Positions 38,401-48,436 are shown, numbered from the stretch's first letter. The stretch is 64,000 nucleotides of DNA from Lactobacillus sp. (GCA_022483245.1 JAKVNR010000001.1:62001-126000), one strand, 5' to 3'. The notes: generated by a model from the letters alone, not told the origin. A program made the numbers and translations.

Positions 38401-39930
38401 TTTAGAAATCCTGATAAAGAAACTGTATTAACACCTTGGCGCGTAGTTAACATGCATCTCGGCCAAACGATTGGTGGCTTATCATTCTATGATGAGAACT
38501 ACGAATCACAATATGAAGGTGGCAAGAAAGTCAATCGCTGGATTCAAACTGAATATACAAATCAAACACTATCTAATGATTCTCATGTATTGGAAATTAA
38601 TTCTAAAACAGGACTTTATCCTCTCTACGTTGTAACTTCAATTTACTGGCATGATTTTCAAAAATTCACTGAACAAACAGCTGGAAGATTTTCACTTTAT
38701 GATGAGCAATCTTTGTGGAGAGATATTCTAGAACATAATATTTTCTTAGTAGCCAAAACACCGATGGCTAAAGAAATAGCGATCAGGACGCTTGCAGGAT
38801 ATCACAAAGATTGGAAAGTCAATGTTGAATATGTAGAAAATATTGTTGATGATTCTAAGAAAGATGTAAAGGCTGAAGCAAAGAAGATAGAGGGGTTATT
38901 CAATAATATGAAATTCGATGTTGTGATTGGTAATCCGCCGTATCAACAAAGTGCGAATGGAGCAAGTACTAGAGATGAACCTATTTACAATCAATTTATG
39001 GATTTGTCGTACAAGCTATCAGATTTGGTAACTTTGATTACACCAGGAAGGTTTTTATTTGATGCGGGTCAAACTCCTAAAAAATGGAATCATAAAATGC
39101 TTCATGATCCTCATCTGAAGGTAGTTTTTTATGATCAAGTTAGCGATGATGTTTTCCCGAGAACTGATGTAAAGGGCGGTATTGCGATCACTTTGAGAGA
39201 TGCTTCATCTAATTTCGGCATTCTCGATATATACGCGCCTAATCCAATTTTAAGAGAAATAGTGAATAATATGTGGTCTGAACCAATGGAATCTTTTAGC
39301 CAAATGATTTCGTCAACAGGACTCTACAGATTTGCAGCAGATACTTTAACGTCTAATCCTGAAATTTTAAAGATAACAGGACAAGGAACTGGCAAAAAAA
39401 TCACTTCAAAAATATTTGAAAAAGCAACAAGTTTGTTTACAGATAATCCGACATCTTCTGATGATGTAAAAATATTTGGCTTGGTAAATAAACGGAGGAG
39501 GGCCAAATATATTAATAAGAAATATATTGCTGATAATGATTTTGTAAATAGTTATAAAGTAATGCTCCCTAAAGCTAATGGTAATGGCTTCTTTTGGGAA
39601 AGACTGTCTCAGCCATTCCTATCAGGTCCTGGTGATATTTGTACTGACACATTTTTAAATATTGGCCCAGTGAGTGCCCAAGTTGAAGCTGAACACATTC
39701 TTAAATATATAAAAACTAAATTTTGTAGAGCCATGCTTGGTGTTAGAAAAATAACTCAGGACAACCCGAAGTCTGCCTGGAAGTATGTACCTATGCAAGA
39801 TTTTTCGTCAGCTTCTGATATAGACTGGCAAAAATCGGTCGCTGATATAGATCAACAACTTTATGAAAAATACGATTTTACAGTCGATCAAATTACTTTT
39901 ATTGAAACCAAAGTTCAGGATATGAAATGA
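35461..39930 (+). CDS. Helicase-methylase restriction protein (DUF4145-like N-terminus, SF2 helicase, Eco57I-like N6-adenine methylase domain)
   Basis: 1489 aa: GNVAAHTL DUF4145-like N-terminus, KMRFGKTLTALKL Walker A, LVIVDEAHEGTQ Walker B, LDLSGTPFN, VLEINSKTGLYPLY (motif-I-like), MKFDVVIGNPPYQQSA (motif IV), C-terminal TRD-like region. Confidence 0.88.
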   Translation: MMKSNFEFLNDEELTREYYSKAVDAETSYCIGQYASAQTAMRAVAENMARDIADQLFINIKKHATFSNVLTLLKTDPRAVKDGRITKNVIKLFYKLKQPGNVAAHTLTTGNQQEALASLKTLYILCVWFSNSFFDKNIQPNRFEEPRKEDFLYSTVALQPKVEANTAIYIQTVDQSQNLAPDYEGQHKIGQATIETLSENNTDNSPDLRRAAQKRIDQYMKTSGLHSLLEWAELAYRDKGDKAGWFTDHDVHHVLENSHIPHSPKLSGNEWFQTDVETAKKAIKAVKAGVTSLDELQDREKQPQIKLRPEQEAAIKKTIAGFRSGKRFLWNAKMRFGKTLTALKLVKEEKYQKVLIMTHRPVVDEGWFEDFQKMEMPQAGYVYGTKKLSRQARKLGGHDSVEELEKTDQPYIFFASIQDLGGSESVGGKISDKNQDLFDANWDLVIVDEAHEGTQTELTQNILKRVLKKKTKELDLSGTPFNILSSYDPDHVFTWDYTMEQTAKSTWSEDNPGKDNPYADLPKVSMFTFEMTDHFTDPNYTGEGFDKYTFNFKEFFRVDKNGNFVHEKDVERFLDNITNPGRNNYPFSTRQFRNRLRHTLWIMPGIKEANALEDLLEKHSVFGKEYRILNVVRNDKTENNEGSDNDAEKENEAIAQADKEGLKTITLTVRKLTTGATIPEWTAVLFLANTNSAMQYLQAAFRAQTPYNSPEFGKKENCYIFDFAPDRALTVMAEASSLSTGVGKLHKKEQKQRMTSLMNFLPIIGEEGQRMKPFKVDTLLAKIKRAYAEKAVRTGFDDDSIYSDALLTINETDLKLLKDVKAHVGSTKKQKLDRVINVNKQGLTEAEYDQAEEAKKKKPRERTPEEQAAIDKEKQQKKQRRVLIDVLRGVSIRIPMLIYGMDINFDEDISINNFTNRIDDVSWEEFMPQGITKEKFNQLVKYYDAEVFIEAGRMIRSRVKELDKADPLERVDKLADIFSTFRNPDKETVLTPWRVVNMHLGQTIGGLSFYDENYESQYEGGKKVNRWIQTEYTNQTLSNDSHVLEINSKTGLYPLYVVTSIYWHDFQKFTEQTAGRFSLYDEQSLWRDILEHNIFLVAKTPMAKEIAIRTLAGYHKDWKVNVEYVENIVDDSKKDVKAEAKKIEGLFNNMKFDVVIGNPPYQQSANGASTRDEPIYNQFMDLSYKLSDLVTLITPGRFLFDAGQTPKKWNHKMLHDPHLKVVFYDQVSDDVFPRTDVKGGIAITLRDASSNFGILDIYAPNPILREIVNNMWSEPMESFSQMISSTGLYRFAADTLTSNPEILKITGQGTGKKITSKIFEKATSLFTDNPTSSDDVKIFGLVNKRRRAKYINKKYIADNDFVNSYKVMLPKANGNGFFWERLSQPFLSGPGDICTDTFLNIGPVSAQVEAEHILKYIKTKFCRAMLGVRKITQDNPKSAWKYVPMQDFSSASDIDWQKSVADIDQQLYEKYDFTVDQITFIETKVQDMK

Positions 39931-39967
39931 TAATTGTGTTTTATTAATTTAAAAACGGAAATCTTTT

Positions 39968-40783
39968 ATGTGTAATCACAAAACAAACAGGCTCTATCAA
40001 TATACTTCTGTGGATTCTTTACTAAAAATCATAAAAAGTAAAAAATTACGATTTAATAATTTAACGTTAATGGATGATCCTGATGAGCCTATCGCTAAAG
40101 ACTTTAAACGAGCAGGAAGATGGGTTTTTATATCTTCATGGACTACTAAATCAAATAACCGACCTATGTTTAGAGAGTATGGAGATAATTTTAAGGGAGT
40201 TTGCTATTCACTTCCTCATTATCCCTTTTTTACTGTTTTTGGAAATCCATTTTTCAAAAACAGTAAAGTGATGCGTTTTAACAAAAATGGAAAAGAATTG
40301 ATAAAACCATTTTTGTACACTAAAGGCATTGAGGAGTATATAGGATATTATGATCTGATTTTCTACCCGTACAATGTAGAATGCTTGAAAGTGAAATACA
40401 CTGATGACCCTCAAAAACTTTATCCTAAAGTTGCAAATTATACTTATCCAACTCGTTCATATTACGATAAAGAATTAGGAATATATAAAGATACAACTTG
40501 GTCTTATCAAGAAGAAATTCGTTATCGCTTACGCCCAAGCTTTTTAGATTTAGATAAAATAGGCTTTATTGATAGAAACTATATAGGAAATAGAATGATA
40601 GATACCAAAGAGTATGGTCAATGCCCTGTTTCACATATAGATATCCCTATTGACTTGACAGGATTAGAAATCTTTATTGGTCCAGCTTTAAAAGGTCAGC
40701 AAAGGGAATCTGTTTTAAAGAAGATAAATGCATTGTGTCCTACTGCGATTTTAAAAAATAGCAGTCTAAAAATTAAAATGTGA
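39968..40783 (+). CDS. DUF2971-like protein
   Basis: LYQYTSVDSLLKIIKSKKLRFNNLTLMDDPDEP...VFISSWTTKSNNRPMFREYGDNFKGVCYSL. Confidence 0.72.
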   Translation: MCNHKTNRLYQYTSVDSLLKIIKSKKLRFNNLTLMDDPDEPIAKDFKRAGRWVFISSWTTKSNNRPMFREYGDNFKGVCYSLPHYPFFTVFGNPFFKNSKVMRFNKNGKELIKPFLYTKGIEEYIGYYDLIFYPYNVECLKVKYTDDPQKLYPKVANYTYPTRSYYDKELGIYKDTTWSYQEEIRYRLRPSFLDLDKIGFIDRNYIGNRMIDTKEYGQCPVSHIDIPIDLTGLEIFIGPALKGQQRESVLKKINALCPTAILKNSSLKIKM

Positions 40784-40790
40784 GTACAAT

Positions 40791-41492
40791 ATGTCAGAAG
40801 AAATTATTAAATCATCTGATCGCGTTAAAGACATCGGCGAAGTCTTTACTCCTAAAAAAATTGTTAATTTTATGCTAGATCAGCCGGAGATACAAGCAAA
40901 AGTTAACAACTTATCTGCAACATTTCTGGAACCATCTGCTGGCGAAGGAGCTTTTTTAACTGAGATTCTTAATCGAAAGCTGAAAGTTGCCTTTAATAAA
41001 AGTAAAACTATTAAGGGGCTAAACGACAATTTTTTATTAACTTTATCCTCTTTATATGGGATTGAGCTCATGGAAGATAATGTTGAGATGCTCGTCATGA
41101 ATATGAATGAAACATTCCAACGAGAATATCTCTCTGCGATGGATACTTTCAAAGTTAAACCAAATAGAAATGTGCTCGAAAGTGCCAAGATAATTATCCG
41201 CGCAAATATGGCTCAAGGGGATGCATTAACACGCAGAACTAATACTGGTGAGCCAATTATTTTTAGTGAATGGAAGGAATTACAATCTCAACGTGGTATA
41301 AGAAAAGTTCAACGTACTGAATATACATTTGATTCGATAGTTGAAGGTACAGGTCCTAAAGGTTTTGTTAGTCAACATTCAGAACAATTAGATTTGTTCA
41401 GCAGTTATGAAAATGCACAAATAAAAAAGCCGACAAGTAAGCGTTACTTACCAGTTAAATGGGAATATGTGTATAAGCAATTGGTTGAGTAG
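40791..41492 (+). CDS. N6-adenine methylase-like protein with motif I but no NPPY motif (233 aa)
   Basis: DIGEVFTPKKIVNFMLDQPE...ATFLEPSAGEGAFLTEIL...YGIELMEDNVEM...IIRANMAQGDALT. No NPPY in the remainder. Confidence 0.85.
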   Translation: MSEEIIKSSDRVKDIGEVFTPKKIVNFMLDQPEIQAKVNNLSATFLEPSAGEGAFLTEILNRKLKVAFNKSKTIKGLNDNFLLTLSSLYGIELMEDNVEMLVMNMNETFQREYLSAMDTFKVKPNRNVLESAKIIIRANMAQGDALTRRTNTGEPIIFSEWKELQSQRGIRKVQRTEYTFDSIVEGTGPKGFVSQHSEQLDLFSSYENAQIKKPTSKRYLPVKWEYVYKQLVE

Positions 41493-41517
41493 TAGTTTTT
41501 AAGCAATTATCTAACTT

Positions 41518-42357
41518 TTATAATTTACCCTTGTTAAAGTTTAACATTGCTAATGTGAAATAACTAAGCGCGGCAGAATTCATAAGAAATACTTTTTGCT
41601 CGAGATCTTTGCATTGAAGAACTACACCGTGAATTTTAAATCTTTGCTTTATATTATTGTTTGTAATTTGTAATAGTACTTTTTGAAACTTTCTAATGAA
41701 TTCGGTTAATAATCTAATATCATAGGTATTAAAATAGTACTTTATAAAATCCTCAGTAATGAGCAACATTGATGTAGTAACACAAATATTTGCTTTATCG
41801 ATGTAAGGCAAAATGTCTATTTCTTTATCCCATGCTTTTAATGTTCTCAAATTGGCTTTAGATACGTTATTGATATTTATTTTATCTTTTTCTATGAAAG
41901 CATGTAGTTCTGTTTGTCTTTTCAAAATATCATAGACGATTGATGGTTTTGTTATAGGAATTCCGCTGTGGACCGCGTAATCCCTACAAAATTTCATGTT
42001 TCTTTCTGCAGAATCATCGACATATTCTTTTAACGTATAGAAAATAGGAATTAATGGGTAATTTTTGCCTATGCTTCTGCAATTATCAAAAAACATTCTA
42101 TTAAAAATAGCATATGAAGTTGAAAATTGCTGAATATATGCAAAAATTTGATCGTCAGTTATGTGAGCCTGTGTAGGTCGATTGCATACCTTTTTAAGTT
42201 CGTTAATTTGTTGATATTGTATTAAAACTATTTTAAAAGTGGTGTACAGGTTTCCTAAAGGACGCATTTTGGTAATGATTTTTTTATAGAGATCAAATAC
42301 GGGTTTATCTATATGATTGATAATTTTCAACTCGTCGTTAACTAATAGATAATTCAT
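41518..42357 (-). CDS. Uncharacterised protein with RX4H (HEPN-like) motif
   Basis: 279 aa, helical; contains KFCRDYAVHSGIP. Confidence 0.5.
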   Translation of the reverse strand: MNYLLVNDELKIINHIDKPVFDLYKKIITKMRPLGNLYTTFKIVLIQYQQINELKKVCNRPTQAHITDDQIFAYIQQFSTSYAIFNRMFFDNCRSIGKNYPLIPIFYTLKEYVDDSAERNMKFCRDYAVHSGIPITKPSIVYDILKRQTELHAFIEKDKININNVSKANLRTLKAWDKEIDILPYIDKANICVTTSMLLITEDFIKYYFNTYDIRLLTEFIRKFQKVLLQITNNNIKQRFKIHGVVLQCKDLEQKVFLMNSAALSYFTLAMLNFNKGKL

Positions 42358-42424
42358 TTTGCTCTTTACCTTAAAAATATTAAATATTTTGTTTTTTGTT
42401 TTTTAATAACTTTGGATTTTAACT

Positions 42425-43801
42425 ATGGATAGAGAAAAGGAAAAATACAAATTAAGTTTATTACATAAGTCAAACTCTGAAAAATTTTCAATAAATGGAA
42501 GTTGGGTTTTTAGTGACAAAGAATTAGGAAATCAAAAAGCATTTCTATTTGGGCAACTTAATCATTTTGTAGATGAAAATTTTGTACGTATTTATAACGA
42601 TTTTGCTGACCAACATATTGCTTACGAGACTTTGCCAGGTAGCTCCCAGAAAAGAGATCTTTTCGGATACATAGAAAATACTAGCGGAACCTTTATTTTG
42701 ATGCCTAATGCGACGTATTATCCCAATCCTCTTAACTGCGTTGTAAATTGTTTCTCTGATACATATTATCGGGATTATTTTTTAGTCACTAATTATAACC
42801 CAATGCATCAGATGAAGTTTAATCATATAACATTTGATTTTGCCTGCCTTGATACTATCAGTGATCCTATTCGCATGATGGATTTATATGATGAAAATCA
42901 AGTTCAACTCGTTTCAAAACCTAAAATATTTCTGGGGAATATCAATACCTGCACTAAGCTTGAGCTCTCTGAATTGGCATCAAGAAAAATGAAAAAACGA
43001 GGATTAAAAATTGCCTTTACTATAACTCCTTTATTAGATATTGAATCTGATAAATTTTTTTCTGTTGAGCAGGCGCTTAAGATATGCAGACGGCTTCAGG
43101 ATTATTTAACATTAATTACTTCAAAGTATACTAATAACAAATTGATTGAACTTTGGAAGAAGCCACCGTTTATTTGTAAAAAAAACGTTAAAAATGTTAA
43201 ATGCGATATTTATTATGAGCAATTAAAAGAACTAGGTAAGAGGTTTAGTTTTAAAGCGATTAAGTTCAACAGATTTAATGTGAGATCTACTGTTTCAAAA
43301 TGGTTTCAACTAATTGAATCTGATTGCCCCTTTATTCTGTTAGTTAATAATTACTTACAAAATTTAAAATATAAAACAACTATTGAAGATCAATTAATCA
43401 CTTTGACTCAAGGCATAGATTCGTTTTTTGTTGGTAAACATATTCAAGAATGTATGGCAGAAAATGTTCCACTAAAGAAAAGATATACTTTATTAGATAA
43501 ACTACAATTGTTATATCAAAGTTTGCCAACAGATTTTAAAAATAAGTTAAACGAAATCATTTCTCCTATGGATATAAATAAATGGCTAGAAAGATTAAAA
43601 GATAAAAGAGTAAATATAACCCATGGCTAAGAAAGGTCCACGAATTTTGTATCTTTCCCAGATTTTGTAATAAGCGTAGAAATTTTGCAATTAATGACCC
43701 AAGTCTTTATCATTAGATATATTTCTATAAATTCAAAACTTGATTTTTCACCAGCTATAGATTCTCTAAAGCGAATTAGCAATCAAAGTTTTTTTAATTG
43801 A
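42425..43801 (+). pseudogene. ApeA/HEPN-like defence protein gene interrupted by a TAA codon
   Basis: ORF 42425..43630 ends ...LERLKDKRVNITHG*. The same frame continues ERSTNFVSFPDFVISVEILQLMTQVFIIRYISINSKLDFSPAIDSLKRISNQSFFN* to 43801 (459 codons in total). Confidence 0.62.
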
Positions 43802-43978
43802 ATATAGACACCAGACTAGAATCTTGATCTTCTATGAGATAATCATCAATCATACGAAAATTTACTAATTATTTCTTCCAATAATTTTGAACTGTAAGGA
43901 ATGTATCTTTTTGACCAACAGAAAAAAGACAGCTTTTGCAAGCTGTCTAACAAGAAGGCTTCATCAGCAGATGAGGTC

Positions 43979-44476
43979 TTATTTTGTTTCCATAATTGAT
44001 AAGTAGTGGTTCCACTGAACCGGAATTTCCGCCGTTGGCAGCAGCATTAAAATCAGCAAAATGATGCGGCCAATTTCGGGGATAAGGCAAAGCCACATCC
44101 AGTAGCCTGAACGATTGGTGTCATGCAAGCGTCTGACGCCTAGCCCCAGTTGGCAAAGGTTGCAATAAATGAGGACGAGCACAAAGATAGCTATGATAAC
44201 CCAAGCCCAAATTGAAGCCACGTCGTTCACGTGACCAGTCACGTCGCCATGATCGGTCCAAGTGACATCAATAGCGAGCGGCACGAAGCAAATAATTGCG
44301 CTAATAATCATCAGCACCTCGCTGATTGCCCAACCAATCCAAAAAGTTTTCCGTGTTGATCGTGCATTCCACACAAATGGCTTCAAGAAAGTTTCTTTCA
44401 CGATTTGGCCAAAACTTGAATCTGGCACTTGGCTTGGGACTGATTGATACTCGTGTTCGTAATAAGGTTCAGACAT
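43979..44476 (-). CDS. DUF805-family membrane protein
   Basis: ARSTRKTFWIGWAISEV...LGLGVRRLHDTNRSGYWMWLCLIPEIG. Confidence 0.9.
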   Translation of the reverse strand: MSEPYYEHEYQSVPSQVPDSSFGQIVKETFLKPFVWNARSTRKTFWIGWAISEVLMIISAIICFVPLAIDVTWTDHGDVTGHVNDVASIWAWVIIAIFVLVLIYCNLCQLGLGVRRLHDTNRSGYWMWLCLIPEIGRIILLILMLLPTAEIPVQWNHYLSIMETK

Positions 44477-44607
44477 GAATCAAAAGCACTCCTCTCAAAA
44501 ATTCTTCCTATAATTATACCGAAAGTTTTTAAAAATAAAATGGTCATCAACTTGTCTAACGACTGTGCTAAACTTGAAGCAATCTTTTGACTAGTAGCTA
44601 GACTGCA

Positions 44608-45132
44608 ATGAAGCATGACTTTTTCTTTGACTTATGTCATTTTCAAACAGAAGACGGTCAAGACGTCCGCCTGGTTTTAGCTGAGCCCGTGCAAGCTGAG
44701 TCATTGTTTGCCGCAATCGACCGTGATCGGCAAATGCTACAAGTTTGGCTGCCATGGGTTGATAAAATGACTAGTTCGGAAATAGAGCGCCGCCACTTGC
44801 AGCAAGCTTTGACATTATTTGCAGCGGGCAAATATTTAGGACTTGCGATTATCGTGAATGGCCAGCCGGCAGGGATGATCGATCTGCACAATTTTCGCCC
44901 TGGCGGCGGAGAGATTGGTTATTGGCTGAGCAGACAGGCACAAAGGCATGGTATTGTCACGCAAAGCACGCTGCTCTTATGTCAATATGCCTTTGAAAAA
45001 TCAGGTTGGCACGAAGTTGATTTGCGGATCTTGCCGGGCAATTTGCCAAGTCAACGTGTGGCCAAACATGCTGGCTTTGTTTTGCTGGGTCAAAAAGGGC
45101 GCTTTTTGGTTTTTCGAAAAGAAAGAGATTAA
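44608..45132 (+). CDS. GNAT acetyltransferase (RimJ/RimL-like)
   Basis: GQPAGMIDLHNFRPGGGEIGYWLSRQAQRHGIVTQSTLLLCQYAFEKSGWHEVDLRILPGNLPSQRVAKHAGF. Confidence 0.95.
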   Translation: MKHDFFFDLCHFQTEDGQDVRLVLAEPVQAESLFAAIDRDRQMLQVWLPWVDKMTSSEIERRHLQQALTLFAAGKYLGLAIIVNGQPAGMIDLHNFRPGGGEIGYWLSRQAQRHGIVTQSTLLLCQYAFEKSGWHEVDLRILPGNLPSQRVAKHAGFVLLGQKGRFLVFRKERD

Positions 45133-45273
45133 TAAAAAGAGATTAATAATGAAAGTTTTTGCGTATTTAAAGTTGGTGGGATTGAAGCGCAAGTAGAAGT
45201 TGATTTCTTGTAACGATTTTTGGAGTACGGTATAATGTACGCAAAATGATACGCTTAAAAATTGAGGCCTAAA

Positions 45274-45522
45274 ATGGAAGTTATAACACCAACTAATTTG
45301 CGCAAAGATATTTTTAATATTTTAAAAGGTATCGTTCAAAGCAAGCGTCCTGTGGAAGTGACCATTAATACCGATAATGGTTTTAATGATGGAGTAGTTA
45401 TTCTTGATAAGAAGGAGTATGAAAAAATGCAAGAACTGCAATTCTTAGAAAAGACTGGCACGCTCAAAACAGTTATAGAGCGAATGAAATCTGCAACAGA
45501 TGCAGATTTCACTGAGTTATAA
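45274..45522 (+). CDS. Type II TA antitoxin, Phd/YefM family
   Basis: MEVITPTNLRKDIFNILKGIVQSKRPVEVTINTDNGFNDGVVILDKKEYEKMQEL. Confidence 0.88.
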   Translation: MEVITPTNLRKDIFNILKGIVQSKRPVEVTINTDNGFNDGVVILDKKEYEKMQELQFLEKTGTLKTVIERMKSATDADFTEL

Positions 45523-45525
45523 TCA

Positions 45526-45810
45526 TTGTCAAAATGGAAAGTATTAGTACATCGAGGTGTCACAAAACATGATATCCCGTTATTGCAACAAAGTAATTTA
45601 CAAGCTGATTTTGATGAAATAGTCTGCAGCTTGAAAATAAATCCTTATCGGTCTTTTAGAAACTTTGAAAAATTAAACCCTCATAGGCTTAATATTTTTT
45701 CAATTAGGATAAATGCTAAACACAGTGTAGTTTATACTATTAACAAAGACCAACACATCGTTAAAATTTGGAGTGCTTGGTCTCATTATGAACAAAGAAT
45801 GCCTTTTTAA
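45526..45810 (+). CDS. yoeB: Txe/YoeB-family toxin
   Basis: TTG start; VHRGVTKHDIPLLQQSNLQADFDEIVCSLKINPYRSFRNFEKL...RLNIFSIRINAKHSVVYTI...VKIWSAWSHYEQR. Confidence 0.88.
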   Translation: MSKWKVLVHRGVTKHDIPLLQQSNLQADFDEIVCSLKINPYRSFRNFEKLNPHRLNIFSIRINAKHSVVYTINKDQHIVKIWSAWSHYEQRMPF

Positions 45811-45865
45811 TATTCCATCAAAAAAGCCGCTGCTGAAGCAACGGTTTTTAGTGTGTAACGAAAAA

Positions 45866-46057
45866 TTAGTGCAGAGCTGCCTGAACCTTGATTTCGTTGG
45901 TATTTGCGTAGTAAATTACGTTTTCAACTTCAATGATCAGATCGCGGTGATTAGCTGCTTTTTTAAAGCTGATCACGTCGCCAATTTCAGGCACTGCTGG
46001 CAAAGTGCATGACAAAACTGGTCCGTCGTCGACAACAATGGTTGCATTGATTTCCAT
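45866..46057 (-). CDS. Hypothetical protein (63 aa)
   Basis: RBS GGAGGAAAAA upstream, MEINATIVVDDGPVLSCTLPAVPEIGDVISF. Confidence 0.7.
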   Translation of the reverse strand: MEINATIVVDDGPVLSCTLPAVPEIGDVISFKKAANHRDLIIEVENVIYYANTNEIKVQAALH

Positions 46058-46262
46058 AGCTTTTTCCTCCTGTTGTTTATTCTTAATTCCAGTTTAACAG
46101 AAAAAGCATTTGGAACAACTTTAAAATCTGGACGTAATGTTTATTCAAATTGTTATATATAGAAAAAAGGTAGACAGATAAAGCGCTTTCAGTTAAACTC
46201 ATAAATGAAATGGATACTTTGTTTGGCTATTGAAGCTGAAATAATTGTTTATGAGGATAAAA

Positions 46263-46928
46263 ATGAGTAAAAAGATTAAAGACTGGCAGGGAAATACTTA
46301 TGTTAAAAAGAAGCCTTTCTATAAGAAAGTATGGTTTTGGTTACTAATTCTGATTGTTATTATCGTTGCCGCTGCAATGGGCCAAGGCGGTAAATCGGAT
46401 AATTCTGCAAACACTGCCAAAAAGAGCGGCACTGAGCAAGTTGCTAAGGATAAGTCCAATAAAAGCTCATCAAAAATAAATCAGGCAAACTTCGACAAAA
46501 TTCAAATTTCTGAGTCGACTGGTACTTCAAAAGAAGAGGTTGAAAAGCTATTCGGCAAAAAACCGTCGACTACCTCAACTCAGACAATTCAAGGCACACA
46601 AGCAGATGCCGAAGTTTGGAGTGGTGGGATTTTAGGCTCAACAGTGACAATTAGTTTTGTTAACAACCACGCTGTTGCTAAAGCTATTACTGGCATGCCA
46701 AGCGGCAAAAAAGTTACTAGTGCTCAATTTAACGCTATCTCAAATGGAATGTCCAAGGATGCAGTGAAACAAAAATTAGGCAAACCATTTGGCATGAGTT
46801 ATTCAGCTTTAGCTGGTCAATCTAGTGAAACTTGGCAGTATAGTGGAAAAGGTAGTTTAGGTTCCAATCTGACTATTACTTTTACTAATGGTGTAGTTTC
46901 GGGAAAGTCTCAAACAGGTCTAAAATAA
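46263..46928 (+). CDS. Membrane-anchored DUF3862/BLIP-like protein
   Basis: KKVWFWLLILIVIIVAAAMGQGG TM segment. Two repeats of a (G)TSKEEVEKLFGKPS / GMSKDAVKQKLGKPF type motif. Confidence 0.75.
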   Translation: MSKKIKDWQGNTYVKKKPFYKKVWFWLLILIVIIVAAAMGQGGKSDNSANTAKKSGTEQVAKDKSNKSSSKINQANFDKIQISESTGTSKEEVEKLFGKKPSTTSTQTIQGTQADAEVWSGGILGSTVTISFVNNHAVAKAITGMPSGKKVTSAQFNAISNGMSKDAVKQKLGKPFGMSYSALAGQSSETWQYSGKGSLGSNLTITFTNGVVSGKSQTGLK

Positions 46929-46966
46929 ATTTGCATCATAATGTATAAAATATGAAACTAAGCATG

Positions 46967-48436
46967 TGAAGTTAACCCCCAAAGTTGGACATTAATTTAA
47001 AGATATTTCTCTAAGGCAAGCTGCCAATATTACATTGGTGTCTTGCCTTTTAATGTATGACGAATTCTTTCAAAATTATAATAGCTAATATATTTCTTCA
47101 TTGCTCTAATCAGCTGCTCCTTCGTTTGATAATGCAGGTTAAAGTACATTTCTACTTTCATCGTATGAAAAAAAACTCTACATCGCTGCATTATCATGAC
47201 AATTGCCTCTTCTAGACATGCTTTGAAAAACTCTATTCTGCTTAAGTCTATTAATATAAGCATGCGACTGATATTGCCAGCCTTGATCAGTATGAAAGAT
47301 CAAACCATTGAGGGCAGGATGCTTATTTAGCAGCTGTTCTAGTCCCTCCATCACGAATTCAGTATTTGGATGTTCACTGATACTAAAACCAATAATTGCT
47401 CCGCCACACAGATCCTTATAAGGCGATAGATACACTCTTTCATCCATCGACATGTTTCCATAGCGAAATTCACTAACATCGGTGACAATCTTTTGAAAGG
47501 GACGATTAGTTTTAAATCTGCGATGCAAGCGATTCTTAGCCTTTTTCCCTTGTGGACCTTTAGAAGAGTCATATTTGCCTGATCTTAAATTATAGATTTT
47601 GCCAGAAAGACCATGTTGGCGCATTAAGCGATAGACGCGTTTATGGTTGACGATTATTCCTTGCCGGTGAAGCTGATCAGTTACGGTCCAATAGCCGTAG
47701 CCACGATTGTGCTTCTTAATCTTGATGATCTGTTTGAGCAAACTTTCATCACTAAGCGGCTGCTTGCGTTTATGGCTGCGATAATGATACGTGCTCTTAG
47801 GTAGAGACGTTAAGGGCAGTAGCTCAGTCAGCTTAAAACCGAATTCTTGCCTTAATTCATTGATTACTTGACGTTCTTCTGCCGCTGTTCTCTTTTTTGA
47901 ATTAAGGCATCTAATTTTTTTAAGTATTCATTTTCAATAAATAGAGCACGGTTTTCTTTGCGGAGCTTAATTAATTCCTGTCTCTCAGAGTCGGTTAAAG
48001 GTTTTTCGCTTTTTCTATTTTGCTTCAAAGGTGGTCTACCTCGCTTTTTCTTGGGAGCAACCAGCAGACCTGCATCGCTAGCTTTCTGCCACTGATAAAC
48101 TGTGGCTGGACTGGAGAGGCCAAATTTCAAAGCCGTTGCTTCAAAAGTTTCGTGATATCGTTTTTTCCAGTCTAAAGCATTTAATTTAAACTCGCTACTA
48201 TATTGTGATTTGGTCTTGCTTGGTCTAAGGCTTGCTGGCCCATGCCTTTGATATTGCTTGACCCAAAAAAGAAGTTCTGCATACTCTGCAATTTGAAACT
48301 CTTTAATAATCGAACCAGAACTTTGGCCAGCAAGATATAGCCTAACAGCAGCTAATTTCTGCTCATAAGAAAATTTAGACAAAACAAAAACCTCCAAACT
48401 TGAACCTGTTTGGTCCAACTTTGGGGGTTAGCTTCA
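46967..48436 (-). mobile_element. IS3-family (IS150-like) element (1470 bp), orfB frameshifted
   Basis: 24-bp ends TGAAGTTAACCCCCAAAGTTGGAC / GTCCAACTTTGGGGGTTAGCTTCA (one mismatch). OrfA 47864..48418, OrfB 47178..47741 continuing in frame 47030..47263. Confidence 0.93.

Noticed and set aside
46967-48436. Target-site duplication for the second IS3 element
   Set aside because: Flanks (..CATG / GTCA..) show no convincing direct repeat.
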